From: Corydoras sp. C115
Lineage: Eukaryota; Chordata; Actinopteri; Siluriformes; Callichthyidae
Length of the DNA: 64,000 bases
Direction of reading: 5' to 3'
Assembly: GCA_019802505.1 (NCBI GenBank)
Contig: JAFMOC010000032.1
Span: 2,117,501 to 2,181,500, forward strand
A program made the position numbers and the translations under genes. Under the pieces are notes generated by a model. It worked only from the letters and a program-made list of their open reading frames with translations. It had not been told where the DNA came from and ran no database searches. Positions 33,976 to 45,240 of this stretch are shown here, piece after piece. Numbering within the stretch: position 1 is the stretch's first letter; every line of letters starts with the position of its first letter.

Positions 33976-34268
33976 CGTGGAGTTTCCATGTCCTCCCCGT
34001 GTCCGCGTGGGTTTCCTCCGGGTTCTCCGGTTTCCTCCCACAGTTCAAAAACATGGATCAAGTCAATTGAGTTCTTCAAATTGCCCCATATAGAGTGTGT
34101 CTGTGTGAGTGAGTGTGTGCTCAGCGATAGATTGGCGCCCTGTACAGGGTGTATCTGCCCAGCGCCCGAGACATTCTCCCCTGGATGGGCATGGGGAACC
34201 CCCCCCCCCCCCCCCCCCCGCGACCCTAATATAGGATAAAGCAGAAGATAATGGATGAATGAATGGAT
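33976..34268 (+). mobile_element. 5'-truncated DANA-like SINE
   Basis: Starts at GTGGAGTTTCCATGTCC, without the tRNA head. C tract of ~20 (34199-34218). GGATGAATGAATGGATG tail. Confidence 0.92.
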
Positions 34269-34282
34269 GTAATAGACAGTGT

Positions 34283-34330
34283 AGAACTGAGGAGGTGTAC
34301 CTAATAAAGTGGCCGGTGGTTGTATCTGAT
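34283..34330 (-). mobile_element. DNA-transposon end fragment
   Basis: GGTGTACCTAATAAAGTGGCCGGTGG is the complement of the outer end seen at 14029 (GCCATTTTATTAGGTAC). Confidence 0.6.
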
Positions 34331-34854
34331 GTGGGAAAGATCTTTCTGGGCACCTTGATTTTTAACACCCATGGTTCACACCGCTGTCCTCGTTCTTCTT
34401 GATCTTATCGGCGTTCCATTGTAAAGCCATGCCGGAATCTGAAGCTGCCATTTCCACGGCAGCGTGCTCATCATAGTGAAGGCAGCTAATCTAATCTAAT
34501 TTGCCCGGGCAGGGAGTGACGGAGCATTTTGGTCTCTAATGCTCTTCATTAGGGTGGATATATGTCTTTATCTGGGCCTCCTGTAAGAGACACTTAAAGC
34601 CCGTGACCTTGGGAAGATGGGAAGCACAGCACATTCGATTGGGCTTCAGCGGGATCATGGATCTCCATCGCTGCCTGTGTCTGACACACGAATGAGTATT
34701 GATCTGAGGACGCCAGTTGGCATGACACTGGCGGTGGGACATTATGATTACCCCATCCGTCCTCTGATGCGTAGCGTCGTTTTAAAAGTACACTCGTCGT
34801 TTGGTATTAAACCAAGTGGTGGAAAGTCAACAAGTGCGTTAACATGAGTACAGT
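34331..34854. other. Single-copy non-coding DNA
   Basis: No gene recognised. Confidence 0.55.
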
Positions 34855-34879
34855 GAACAACTTCAGATACTTCCATAAC

Positions 34880-34995
34880 CTCCATCTACAACGTCCTAAA
34901 GGACAAGACCCACCCCCGCTTCTACCCTTTTAACCTGTTGCCTTCTGGCAGACGCTATAGGTCCATACCGGCCAAAACAAATAGACTCAGGGACA
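34880..34995 (+). mobile_element. LINE reverse-transcriptase C-terminal remnant
   Basis: A frame starting near 34888 reads THPRFYPFNLLPSGRRYR then SIPAKTNRLRDSF. From memory 'HPL..FELLPSGRRYRS...TNRLRNSFFP' is the C-terminal end of a teleost non-LTR retrotransposon polyprotein. The frame is cut by a SINE at 34996. The matching 3' end seems to be at 35586-35645 beyond two SINEs. Confidence 0.65.
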
Positions 34996-35249
34996 GCTTC
35001 TGCGTTGGTTTCCTCCGGGTTCTCCGGTTTCCTCCGACAGTCCAAAAAACATGGATGAAGGTCAATTGAGTTCTCCAAATTGCCCCATATAGAGTGTGTG
35101 TGTGTGTGTGAGTGTGTGCCCAGTGATAGATTGCTGTCCTTTCCTGGGTGTATCTGCCCAGCGCCCGAAACGTTCTCCCCTGGATGGGCATGGGGAACCC
35201 CGCCACGCTCCTAGTAGAGGAAAAGTGGATGATAATGAATGAATGAAAT
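34996..35249 (+). mobile_element. 5'-truncated DANA-like SINE
   Basis: Starts at TTGGTTTCCTCCGGGTTC inside the LINE remnant. Tail GAATGAATGAAA. Confidence 0.92.
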
Positions 35250-35257
35250 CTTGCAAG

Positions 35258-35585
35258 GGTCGGCATGGTGGCTTAGTGGTTAGCATGTTCTCCTCTCAGT
35301 GCTAGTGATTCCCGGTTCGAATCCCAATCCGGGTGGAGTTTCCATGTTCTCCCCGTGTCCGCATGGGTTTCCTCAGGGTTCTCCGGTTTCCTCCCACAGT
35401 CCAAAAAACATGCAACAAGATCAATTGAATTCTCCAAATTGCCCCCTATAGAGTGTGTATGTGTGAGTGAGTGTGTGTCCAGTGATAGATTGGCGCCCTG
35501 TCCTGGGTGTATCTGCCCAGCGCCCGAAACGTTCTCCCCTGGATGGGCATGGGGATCCCCCCCACCCCCCGCGACTCTAGTAGAC
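35258..35585 (+). mobile_element. DANA-like SINE lacking its 3' tail
   Basis: The full head (GGCATGGTGGCTTAGTGG) and body end abruptly at GCGACTCTAGTAGA, where LINE-like 3' sequence resumes. Loss of the tail implies deletion or recombination after insertion. Confidence 0.9.
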
Positions 35586-35648
35586 CCGTAAGATTTGTAC
35601 TGTGTATGGGGTGTATAATGACAATAAAGGCGTTCTACTGTATTGTTC
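35586..35648 (+). mobile_element. LINE 3' end
   Basis: 'TGTACTGTGTATGGGGTGTA' then 'AATGACAATAAAGGCGTTCTA', including an AATAAA signal. Typical 3' terminus of the LINE whose coding remnant lies at 34880-34995. Confidence 0.6.
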
Positions 35649-36461
35649 TTTAGTATTCAGTGAAGAGTCCTGACTTTATGTTGTTAATCATTTTGGTTCT
35701 GATCAGTTTTAAGTATGTGTAGAGGAGGATCCGTCTGTATCACAAACCCTTTGATGTCTGAATCTCTCGGGGCAATTAGCAAAACCGATCGCCTTTGATC
35801 CAGCGCCGTTGCCGTCTCTGAGGGGGTTGAACAAAGTGAGGCAGAAGATAAATGGAGCTGCAGCGCTCTGAGCACCGGTGCGTGAAGGTTGAGATGATGG
35901 CCAAGATGGGCTCCACGCATGGCTCTGATGAGATGAGCTTCTCCTTTCTTTTCTTCTTTTCTTCCTCTTTAATGCTCTCAAACTCTGCGAGCGGCTGGCG
36001 AGCGGATGGATACACCTGAAACGGCTGTTGATGCGATGTGAAGCCCGGTTCTAAGCTCTCTGAGGAAGAGGGTGCTGAAAGGGGGATTGATAAAAGTGGA
36101 TTCGGGAGCTTTTGATGCTTCTTTGAAAGGAACCGAAAGCCGCATCACAGGTTGGGCTTTGGGTCTCTGTAAACGGGTTAATAGGCTCAGGTCTGGATTA
36201 AACCCCCCAACAGGAGGTGCTCGAATTGATCCGACGATTTTATGACGCTGGCTTAAATCTCAGTAACGTCAACTCAATGGCACCCTCAGTCAGTACGAAG
36301 CATTTTCTCGTCTGGACTTCAGCAACGACGAGGCTGAAAACCTAATCAATCGGATCTTCTTTTACCCCCAAACATCTATTAATTTGATTTGAATTCAGGA
36401 TGTGTTTGGTATTCTTTAAATGGCGCCGGTTCTGTCTTCAAACAAAGAGTGAGGGAGAACG
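35649..36461. other. Single-copy non-coding DNA
   Basis: SINE-free and moderately CpG-bearing. No gene recognised in overlapping minus frames at 35684-36015. Confidence 0.5.
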
Positions 36462-37418
36462 ATGCGAAATCCATCCATCCATCCATCCATTATCTTCCGC
36501 TTTATCCTCTACTTGAGTCGCGGTGGGGTTCCCCATGCCCATCCAGGGGAGAACGTTTCGGGCGCTGGGCAGATACACCCAGGACAGGGCGCCAATCTAT
36601 CATTGGGCACACACTCACTCACACAGACACAGACACAATTTCTATGGGGCAATTTGGAGAACTCAATTGACTTGATCCATGTTTTTGGACAATGGGAGGA
36701 AACCGGAGAACCCGGAGGAAACTAGAACAAGGTTAAGTTCCATCCATCCATTCATTACCTTCCGCTTTATACAATATTAGGGTCGTGGGGGGGGGGGGGG
36801 GGGTTCCCCATGCCCATCCAGAGGAGAACGTTTCGGGCGCTGGGCAGATACACCCAGGACAGGACGCCAATCTATCGCTGGGTACACACATGGATCAAGT
36901 CAATTGAGTTCTCCAAATTGCCCCATATAAAGTGTGTCTGTGTATGTGTGAGTACACATACACAGACACACTTTATATGGGGCAATTTGGAGAACTCAAT
37001 TGACTTGATCCATGTTTTTGGACAATGGGAGGAAACCGGAGAACCCAGAGGAAACTAGAACAAGGTTAAGTTCCATCCATCCATTCATTACCTTCCGCTT
37101 TATCCAATATTAGGGTCGTGGGGGGGGGGGGGGGGGGGGTCCCCATGCCCATCCAGGGGAGAACGTCTCGGGCGCTGGGCAGATACACCCAGGACAGGAC
37201 GCCAATCTATCGCTGGGCACACACTCACTCACACAGACACACTCTATATGGGTCAATTTGGAGAACTCAATTGACTTGGTCCATGTTTTTGGACTGTGGG
37301 AGGAAACCCACGTGGACACGGGGAGAACATGGAAACTCCACCCAGATGGGGATTCGAACCGGGAACCCCTAGCGCTGAGAGTCGAACGTGCCAGCCACTA
37401 AGTCCATGCGAAATCCAT
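36462..37418 (-). mobile_element. Multimeric SINE composite, single 13-bp TSD
   Basis: TSD ATGCGAAATCCAT at 36462-36474 and 37406-37418 encloses ~930 bp. Minus-strand order: SINE (37405-37075); 20-bp spacer (37074-37055); SINE 5'-truncated at TTTCCTC (37054-36954); turnaround; rest of a SINE with tail (36887-36742); the spacer again (36741-36722); a second truncated SINE to the (GGAT)n tail (36721-36475). Both truncated SINEs share the private CATTGTCC change, so ~333 bp is tandemly repeated. The same spacer links two SINEs at 54929-54948. Confidence 0.85.
36888..37015. repeat. Perfect palindrome, 62-bp arms, 4-bp centre
   Basis: 36888-36949 is the exact complement of 36954-37015; the centre is GAGT. 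Both arms are SINE body sequence (ACATGGATCAAGTC...). It can extrude as a long hairpin. Confidence 0.92.
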
Positions 37419-37900
37419 ACGGTTAAAAAAAAAAGTCGGGCGAAAGGAATTAAAGAGCAAACTGGACTCCCGCTGTGCCGACTCCGTTTGCAGAATCCTC
37501 GAGCGTGCGTGGCGTGGACCGACGAGAAGTCAGCGGCAACGCAGCTTCGGCGGGAAAATCCCATCGTGTCCATTCAGCTAATTGACTCGTTTGCCTCTTA
37601 TGACTCACGGCCAGTGAAGATGATAAATGAGTGGCCGGGGTTCTTTGGGGCTCTGCAGCAGCAGGATAAGGGATTATGCCAGCTTTTTAGATAATGCTGG
37701 AGACAGAGTTAAAGACAAGTGGAACAGTGTTGTGCTGTCAGTGCTGCCAGTCACACAGACTGATACCTGAACCGAATGCAAAACATGTCACCGCTTTGAC
37801 AAGTTCGTTTATACAACACTTACTGTTGCAAAGGAAATGGCTATGATAACGTATTACACACACAGATCTATTTCTGAAGTTGTGGCACAGCCTTTTTGCT
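37419..37900. other. Single-copy non-coding DNA
   Basis: Nothing recognised. Confidence 0.5.
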
Positions 37901-38257
37901 GCAAACATCCATCAATCCATCCATCATCTTCCACTTTATCCTCTGCTGGGGTCACGGGGGGGGGGGGGGGGGGGGGGTCGGGGGTTCCTCATGCCCATCC
38001 AGGGGAGAACGTCTGGGCACTGGGCAGATACAGCCAGGACCCATTCTATCACTGGGCACACACTCACTCACACAGACACACTCTATATGGGGCAATTTGG
38101 AGAACTCAATTGACTTGATCCATGTTTTTGGACTGTGGGAGCAAACCGGAGAACCCGGAGGAAACCCACACAGACACGAGGAGAACATGGAAACTCCACC
38201 CAGTTGAGAGGAGAACATGCCAACCACTAAGCCACCGTGCCGCCACTCCAGCAAACA
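37901..38257 (-). mobile_element. DANA-like SINE, G tract of ~19
   Basis: Short TSD GCAAACA at 37901-37907 and 38251-38257. The B-box region is deleted (CCACCCAGTTGAGAGGAG). Complete 5' end. Confidence 0.92.
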
Positions 38258-38309
38258 ATAGCTTTATAAACATGATATGCAGTATTTTTTTTTTCTTGTG
38301 TCGGGCTTT

Positions 38310-38666
38310 GGAATAAGGGTGGCTTATTGGTTGGCATGTTCTCCTCTCAGCCCTAGGGATTCCCGGTTCAAATCCCCATCTGGGTGGAGCTTCCATGTTC
38401 TCCCCGTGACTGCGTGGGTTTCCTCCGGGTTCTCCGGTTTCCTCCCACAGTCCAAAAACATGGATCAAGTCAATTGAGTTCTGCAAATTGCCCCATATAG
38501 AGTGTGTCTGTGTGAGTGAGTGTGTGTCCAGTGATGGATTGGCGCCCTGTCCTGGGTGTATCTTCCCAGCACCCGAAACGTTCTCCCCTGGATGGGCATG
38601 GGGAACCCCCCCCCCCCCTAATAGAGGATAAAGCAGGAGATAATGGATGGATGGATGGAAATAAGG
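38310..38666 (+). mobile_element. DANA-like SINE with ~9-bp TSD
   Basis: GGAATAAGG (38310-38318) / GGAAATAAGG (38657-38666). Begins GTGGCTTATTGG (A box with one change). The GCGACC after the C tract is deleted. Confidence 0.93.
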
Positions 38667-38747
38667 TCCATAAAGAAAAAGCTTCGTTAGGTTGCTGTAT
38701 AAATAAAACATTAATACATGGCGCTGCTAAATTCATCCTAGTTATAA

Positions 38748-38865
38748 TCAACATTCCAATTCATCCCTTTTTTTTTTTTAGAGTTTTTCCACCTTAAACT
38801 TCTCAAGTACTTTATTAATGAAGCCCAATGGTGATTTAAGGTTGGCTTGTGGTTAAGGAACCATC
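38748..38865 (+). repeat. Second copy of the 116-bp unit
   Basis: Same orientation as 26223-26338, with a T run in place of the TGCCGGTCAC part. Similarity ends near GTGGTTAAGGAA. Confidence 0.75.
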
Positions 38866-39337
38866 TTGAGAGCTGAAGGTTCTATGGAGGTACCACCAAG
38901 TTCACTACAACTGAAGTGTGATATGCAACATGTGATATGAAACAAATGGTTTCCATTTCGTTTTTGGTAAAGGCCAGCTTGTCTCCATAGCAGCAGGCTT
39001 TCTCTTTTTCAGCAAATTAAATTTCTCAGGAAAAAATGATTCTGCAGCTGAAATCGAGTATTATGGAAGAAGGTCATTTGCGGTGGTGAAAATAACGTCT
39101 ACACACACGTGCAGCGGCGGCTCATCTGTTGGAGGTCCGACAGGGTTGGGAAGATAGCGGTGCCTAATAAGTTAAAAATACATGAGGTGTGGAAAAGGAA
39201 TTTGGTAAAAGGTCGGATATCGGGAATGAAACAGTCAGCCCCGGTCCGAGAGTGTGCACAGACATCAAGGGAGGTGTAAAGAAGGGATACCCAGACAATG
39301 GTGGTGGGTGTGGCTTATTGGATTTACTTACACAAAA
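38866..39337. other. Single-copy non-coding DNA
   Basis: Nothing recognised. Confidence 0.5.
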
Positions 39338-39677
39338 TGAATGAAAGGGCTTAGTGGTTTAGCATGTTCTCCTCTCAGCACTAGGGATTCCCGGTTTGAA
39401 TCCCCATCTGGGTGGAGTTTCCATGTTCTCCCCGTGTATGCGTGGGTTTCCTCCGGGTTCACCGGTTTCCTCCCACAGTCCAAAAACATGGATCAAGGTG
39501 AATTGAATTCTCCAAATTGCCCCATATAGAGTGTGTTTGTGTGATTGAGTGTGTGCCCAGTGATAGATTGGCGCCCTGTCCTGGGTGTATCTGCCCAGCG
39601 CCCGAAACGTTCTCCACTGGATGGGCATGGGGAACGCCCCTCCCCTAGTAGAGGATAAAGTGGAATATAATAAATGG

Positions 39678-39684
<7 letters not shown>
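39338..39684 (+). mobile_element. DANA-like SINE, near full length
   Basis: Head GGGCTTAGTGG (slightly short); tail AATAAATGGATATATA runs into (TG)n. Confidence 0.92.

Positions 39685-39718
<34 letters not shown>
39685..39718. repeat. (TG)n microsatellite
   Basis: ~17 units directly after the SINE tail. Confidence 0.9.
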
Positions 39719-39721
<3 letters not shown>

Positions 39722-40593
39722 ATAGAGAGCAAGAGCAATACGTACTGAACCTCTGTGCAACTATTTATCAGGATCCAGTGAATTAAGTGTTATTAGTGTT
39801 AAAGGGTCAGTTTGTATTTCTTTTTCTATACAATGTCAGATGTTTTTTTGCGTTGTTGAGGGCGTACAGTGCGTTTAGACTTACACTTCTCGTTAAAGTT
39901 TGTGAGCAATTTCCTTGTGCAAATTAATTAGTTCTGCTCCGTGTGTTCCAGCTGAAGAACCATTGAGCATCAGCTTTTGTCCCTGACCTTCTGATCAGAC
40001 GACGTATAGATTAAACTGCTTCCACAATTACCAACAGTCTATAGTCTATCTCCATTTAAAAGATGTAAAGATCCGGGTCGAGAACCCAATCAGTAAACAA
40101 GATATGAGTTCTATTCTTTGAAAAAATTATGATTTCTTGACGACCCGTTGACTCCGAGTGAAGAGATGAAGGATAAATGTGCTCTCTTCATCATCATAAT
40201 CATCATGAAGACCCAGGTTTATCTTCTTCGCACTTTATGTGTTGGTTACATATGGATTTTAATGGCACTGACACCTCTTATCACGCCAGGTCATGTGATT
40301 CTGTGGGTCTTAACTTCTTCACTGAACTGCAGTCTGAATGGAACTTAAAATGAATGGAAAATAAAAGTAAGTGATAAGAGGCTGAGTCAGGGCCATGCTT
40401 TATAGCTATATTTCAGATGGTGCTTGAACAAAACAATTTTAGATTACGTTTAGATTACCAGAGGCGTGACTCTACTCCATGAGCTTTACAGATCTGTTAG
40501 AAAAGTGTCATTTTAATAAGTTTGAGTAAACGAAGTTAGTCTAGTGAATCATCACGCATGTTTATTTTCCATATTCAATACATTACATTTCCA
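39719..40593. other. Single-copy non-coding DNA
   Basis: Nothing recognised. Confidence 0.55.
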
Positions 40594-40790
40594 TTCGGTC
40601 ATTTATTGGACGCTTTTAGCCAAAGCCACTTACAAGGTGAGCACAGGGTTCATCACAACATCCCTGGAGCAATGAGAATTAAGGGTCTTGCTCAAGGAAC
40701 CACACTGGTAACTTCAGTGGACCTGGGATTTGAACCCCCAACCTTCAGATTGATAGCCCAACACCCTCACCACTGAGGTACCGCTCCTCA
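40594..40790 (-). mobile_element. Type-2 tRNA SINE, near full length
   Basis: The complement shows a degenerate A-box region (TACCTCAGTGG), GGGCTATCAATCTGAAGG, B box GGTTCAAATCC, AAGTTACCAGTGTGG, TTGCTCCAGGGATG and the tail TTGTAAGTGGCTTTGGC. Confidence 0.9.
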
Positions 40791-40829
40791 ATAACACCAA
40801 AATGCTTAAAAGTGCTTCCTATAGATCAG

Positions 40830-41275
40830 TCACGCCCCCTTTTTTGCTCCACTTATTGTCCATGTTCTCAGTTCCACTTCTTCTAAAGATGGACTTTGTA
40901 GTTCTACAATTCCATTCTGTAGTCCATCTGTTTGTGTTGTACAGTACATACTGTGTACTCTGTTCTAATGCTCAGAACCCCAATAGTACCACCACAGAGC
41001 AGGGGTTATTTCATTAGTCCTATCCCAGCAGTGTGACTGAGGTGGAGAAATACTGCACTAAAACCCCCCTCACCACATCAGTGTCACTGCAGAACGGACA
41101 ATAAACAATCCACCACCCAAATGATACCTGTTCTGTGATGCTCCTGACCAACAGAGAACAGAGAACCAACAGGAGACAGATGGACTACAGTCTGGAATTA
41201 TAAAACTACAAAGTCCATCTATATAATAACTGTAGGAAATAGATAATGGATAAAAAAAAAGGGACGTGTCTACAC
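40830..41275 (+). mobile_element. Palindromic MITE-like element, copy A
   Basis: Left arm AAGATGGACTTTGTAGTTCT (40888 on) and right arm AAAACTACAAAGTCCATCT (to ~41220) are inverted, each containing a smaller hairpin (GATGGACT...AGTCCATC). Outer GTCACGCCCCCTTTTTTGC is echoed by GGGACGTGTC at the far side. No coding capacity. Inverted relative of 57945-58335. Confidence 0.8.
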
Positions 41276-42137
41276 ATATAGATGCAAATCATTTATTTTT
41301 TAAGCGTCTAATTTTGATCATGGGATGGGTTTCTGAATCCTATCCCAGCATATTTAAGGGCCAGTCAATGCAGGGTAGAAACAAAATTATTGAAGCAAAA
41401 TACTGAAAAGCACCGAATAATGGATTAAAGAATATACAGAGCTGTGTGAAAACATTTGAAATTCATTGTAGATGCTGGCAAAAAAAAAAAAAATAATAAA
41501 TAAATAAATAAAAAAAAAAAAAGTATTTCTTTCAGTCTGCACCTATAAAATCGGCTTCAAACAGTTGGGTCAGACACATTTGGGGAGGCTCTAGCTGGCT
41601 CGCTTTACCACATTACTCCAAAAAGTCTCTGGAGTTCTTAAACTTCTATGTTTTTACTTTTGGTACTATTGATTTATGAGAAGCTTGTGGGTTGAATTTA
41701 AGATAACCTGCTCAGCTCGGAGAATACAAACTATAATGGGCTTCTCAGTCCGTGCCACATACACAACAAACAGACCGGGACGCTGATGGTAACCATGGAA
41801 AAACTACCAATAATCCTTATTTACTTTTACTTTTTGCAATTAAACACCCATCAGACAATACAGCACATCCCTTTAGTTATGTAATTTTTACATTTCCATT
41901 ATTTATAATAATTATGATTGTCTAAAATCCTATCATCCATCAGCTAGTGAAAAATCTCCTCAGCTAGTTGTTATTATAAATAGGAGAAAAAATAAATATC
42001 CTGTAATCCTGTATTTATAGTAAATCATAAACACATCCATAAGGCTTTATAATGCCTTTGTTAATGTACATAAATGTTCATAACAAGACTTATAAAGTGT
42101 GATAAGAATATCACATGAAGTTCTATAACACAAATGG
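41276..42137. other. AT-rich single-copy DNA
   Basis: A-rich simple sequence at 41480-41525. No gene recognised. Confidence 0.55.
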
Positions 42138-42403
42138 TTTCCATCCATCCATCCATTATCTTCCGCTTTATCCACTACTAGGGTCACAGGGGATGCCCAT
42201 CCAGGGGAGAATGTTTCGGGCGCTGGGCAGATACACCCAGGACACCAATCTATCACTGGGCACACACTCACTCACACACAAACACACTCTCTATGGGGCA
42301 ATTTGGAGAATTCAATTGACCTTGATGCTTGATATTTGGATTGTGGGAGGAAACCGGAGAACCCGGAGGAAACCCATGCGGACACGGGGAGGACATGGAA
42401 TGG
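42138..42403 (-). mobile_element. DANA-like SINE, head missing
   Basis: Tail (CCAT)4 to GGGGAGGACATGGAA. The B box and head are absent. The G tract is lost (CACAGGGGATGCCC). Confidence 0.88.
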
Positions 42404-42430
42404 AATTTTAATATTAACTTTTACTTAATG

Positions 42431-42453
42431 AGGATAATGGACGGATGGATGGA
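42431..42453 (+). mobile_element. Isolated SINE tail
   Basis: GAGGATAATGGACGGATGGATGG is the extreme 3' end of a plus-strand SINE, 27 bp past the truncated minus-strand copy. Confidence 0.65.
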
Positions 42454-43254
42454 CAACCATCAAGAAAAAGAAATGTGAAAAAGAAAAATCTGATGTCAAT
42501 GACGAGAACAGTTGGTGCCAGTCGTGTAATAAACTACAAATAAACTACAGTCGTAAAAATAAAACAAAAATAATCGTGTAACCGGTGAGGAAACATTGGT
42601 AATCCAACCATTTGTGTCTGTATGATTTAGATACACCAGCGAAAAACAACTCAAACATGGGTCTCGTGTCGCTGCTGGTTAGAATTCCAATGATAACGCC
42701 AGTGTCCACAGCCAACAAGCTCATAATTCAGCCACGCTTTGGGCTGGAGGGAGGAAAAGGTGGCCCCATTAATCACAGTCATAATGGGCCCCAACGTTAT
42801 GCGTCCATATCTGTGAGCTCGTGTTTTGTGCATACATAGAGAAATAAAAGCACGTTTTTCTGGGGGGTGTTGGATCATTTTGATTTTTGGAAAGGCAAGG
42901 CTGATGCGAGATGGACATCTCAACTTGTTTATTGAGAACAAAGAATTCTTCATGAACACCGTCAGGAAGTTCCATCTGCCTCATTCAGCTTTCAGGTGCT
43001 AAGAACGCCTTCGGGGTCTGATGAGAAAGAGACCCACCTACGGGTTTACCTGTGCATATATCGTTACGTCTAGTTCCCGCCCATAACTGCCTAAGCCAAT
43101 CACAGATTACCGCCCTAGGTTTTAAATCAGCCGATCCAAGCCCAGGGTTTTGGTTCAAATCTAGTTTGCCCCACCCCAATTCCCAATGGCAGCAAGAACC
43201 CAGTCAAGTCCTTTGTTTGAATACAAACTTTCGGCCACTTTGGGCTACTTGTTT
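42454..43254. other. Single-copy non-coding DNA
   Basis: Nothing recognised. Confidence 0.55.
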
Positions 43255-43599
43255 CGGCTATTATTCATTCATTCATTATCTTCCGCTTTATCCTCTATTA
43301 GGGTCGCGGTGGGGTTCCCCATGCCCATGGGGAGAACGTTTCGGGCGCTGGCCAGATACACCCAGGACAGGGCGCCAATCTATCGCTGGGCACACACTCA
43401 CTCACTCAGACACACTCTATATGGGGCAATTTGGAGAACTCAATTGACTTGATCCATGTTTTTGGAATGTGGGAGGAAACCGGAGAACCTGGAGGAAAAC
43501 CATGCGGACACGGGGAGAACATGGAAACTCCACCCAGATTGGGATTCGAACCGGGAATCCCTAGTGCTGAGAGGTGAACGTGCTGACCACGGCTATTAT
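43255..43599 (-). mobile_element. DANA-like SINE with 10-bp TSD
   Basis: Perfect CGGCTATTAT at 43255-43264 and 43590-43599. The head ends at GTGCTGACCAC, so ~25 bp of 5' end is missing. CATCCAGG is lost (CCCATGGGGAG). Confidence 0.95.
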
Positions 43600-44381
43600 G
43601 TGCAGGTCATTTAAAATTTCTGACCGGGGTTGCACGAGCGAGAGTTCATATAAAGGGGTTAGAGCTGACCTGCCGGGATGGTACCGATCATGTAATAAAG
43701 GAGAGATTCCTGAACACAACCGAATTAGGAAGACAAATGCCCCTACTACCTTCCACAGAAAAAACACGGGCCGATAATGACCGCTGCATTATCATTTCCC
43801 TAATCCCTTCCATTTGACCTTGTAAAGGCTCTTTAGTGTGCGATATTTCCAGCAATGTGTTTTCTAAGGATGAGTCAGCGTGACCTTAAATTGCGATAAA
43901 GTGTTCGCTTTAAGTAAGCATGAGCATCTCTAATGGTCGGCATTATGAACATCCCGCTCCATTCTGCTCGGCGCTTCGGAGAGCGATCCGCTTTAAAAGA
44001 TTGAGATGATAATGTTGGGGAATATAAATGGGGGCTCGGAGAAATCTCATTTAAAGAAGCAAGGGGGAACCACAGCCGTGTAAACAAAATTCTATTTCAC
44101 ATTGTTAAAAGGCAATTTGTCTCCATCATGACAGGCAGAGCCTTCATAAATAAAGCAGAGGATATTTCAGGTGAAAGCTCTATTTATCCGCTAGTCGTTC
44201 TCCCTGACTGAACTTTTTCACTTTATTTAATGCTTACTTTGTCGGTTTCGTCAAAAAAAATAAATAAAGGGGATTAAGTGCCGAAGCATCGACCATATCC
44301 AAAGACGTGTAATCAAATAAAGCTAATTAGGTACGCAGGGCTGTAGTGTAAATATCTGGGAGTGAGTGCATGTGTAGACTC
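43600..44381. other. Single-copy non-coding DNA
   Basis: No gene recognised. Confidence 0.55.
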
Positions 44382-44699
44382 ATTCATTCATCCATTATCT
44401 TCAGCTTTATCCTCTATTAGGGTCACGGGGGGGGTTTGTTCCTCATGCCCATCCAGGGGAGAACGTTTCAGGCGCTGGGCAGATACACCCAGGACAGGGC
44501 GCCAATCTATCACTGGACACACACTCACTCACACAGACACTTTGGAGAACTCAATTGACTTGATCCATGTTTTTGGACTATGGGAGGAAACCCACGTGGA
44601 CACGGGGAGAACATGGAAACTCTACTCAGATTGGGATTCGAACCGGGAATCCCTAGCATTGAGAGGAGAACATGCTAACCACTAAGCCACCGTGCCGCC
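44382..44699 (-). mobile_element. DANA-like SINE with two internal deletions
   Basis: Complete head (CCACCGTGCCGCCC). The CTCTATATGG block is missing (GACACTTTGGAG), as is the CGGAGAACCCGGAGG block. Confidence 0.92.
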
Positions 44700-44700
44700 C

Positions 44701-44815
44701 GCTTTCCGTGTCCATGTGGATTTTATCTGGGTTCTCTGGATTCCAACTACAGTCTAAAACATGGATTCAGCATGAATTGGTTGCCCCTATTAGAATTGCT
44801 CCTGCATAGTGTGTA
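44701..44815 (+). mobile_element. Old DANA-like SINE fragment
   Basis: 'CGTGTCCATGTGGATTTTATC', 'GGTTCTCTGGATTCC', 'ACAGTCTAAAACATGG'. Body only. Confidence 0.75.
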
Positions 44816-44889
44816 TAAATAACAAAAAAACCCAGAAGTGATAATGGCAGGAAACTAAGCTCCCTAGCAATTATTATTTTCTAAAACAG

Positions 44890-45240
44890 AACGTTAATAA
44901 GGAGCGGCACGGTGGCTTAGTGGTTGGCATGTTCTCCTCTCAGCGCTAGGGATTCTCAGTTCGAATCACAATCTGGGTGGAGTTTCCATGTTCTCCCCGT
45001 GTCCGCGTGGGTTTCCTCCGGGTTCTCCGGTTTCCTCCCACAGTCCAAAAACATGGATCAAGTCAATTGAGTTCTCCAAATTGCCCCATATAGAGAGAGT
45101 GTGTCTGTGTGAGTGAGTGTGTGCCCAGTGATAGGTTGGCGCCCTGTCCTGGGTGTATCTGCCCAGCGCCCGAAACGTTGGGCATGGGACCCTAATATAG
45201 GATAAAGCGGGAGATAATGGATGGATGGATGGATGGATGG
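44890..45240 (+). mobile_element. DANA-like SINE beside the transduced segment
   Basis: Complete head (GCGGCACGGTGGCTTAGTGG) and (GGAT)n tail. The flank before it has AGAACGTTAA and the segment after it starts AGAACCTTAA, a probable TSD with one change. An internal deletion leaves CGAAACGTTGGGCATGGGACC. Confidence 0.9.

Noticed and set aside
38106..38711. 201-codon minus-strand open frame, the longest in the window
   Set aside because: It runs through two DANA-like SINE copies (37908-38245 and 38319-38656); the translation is the SINE consensus plus linker.
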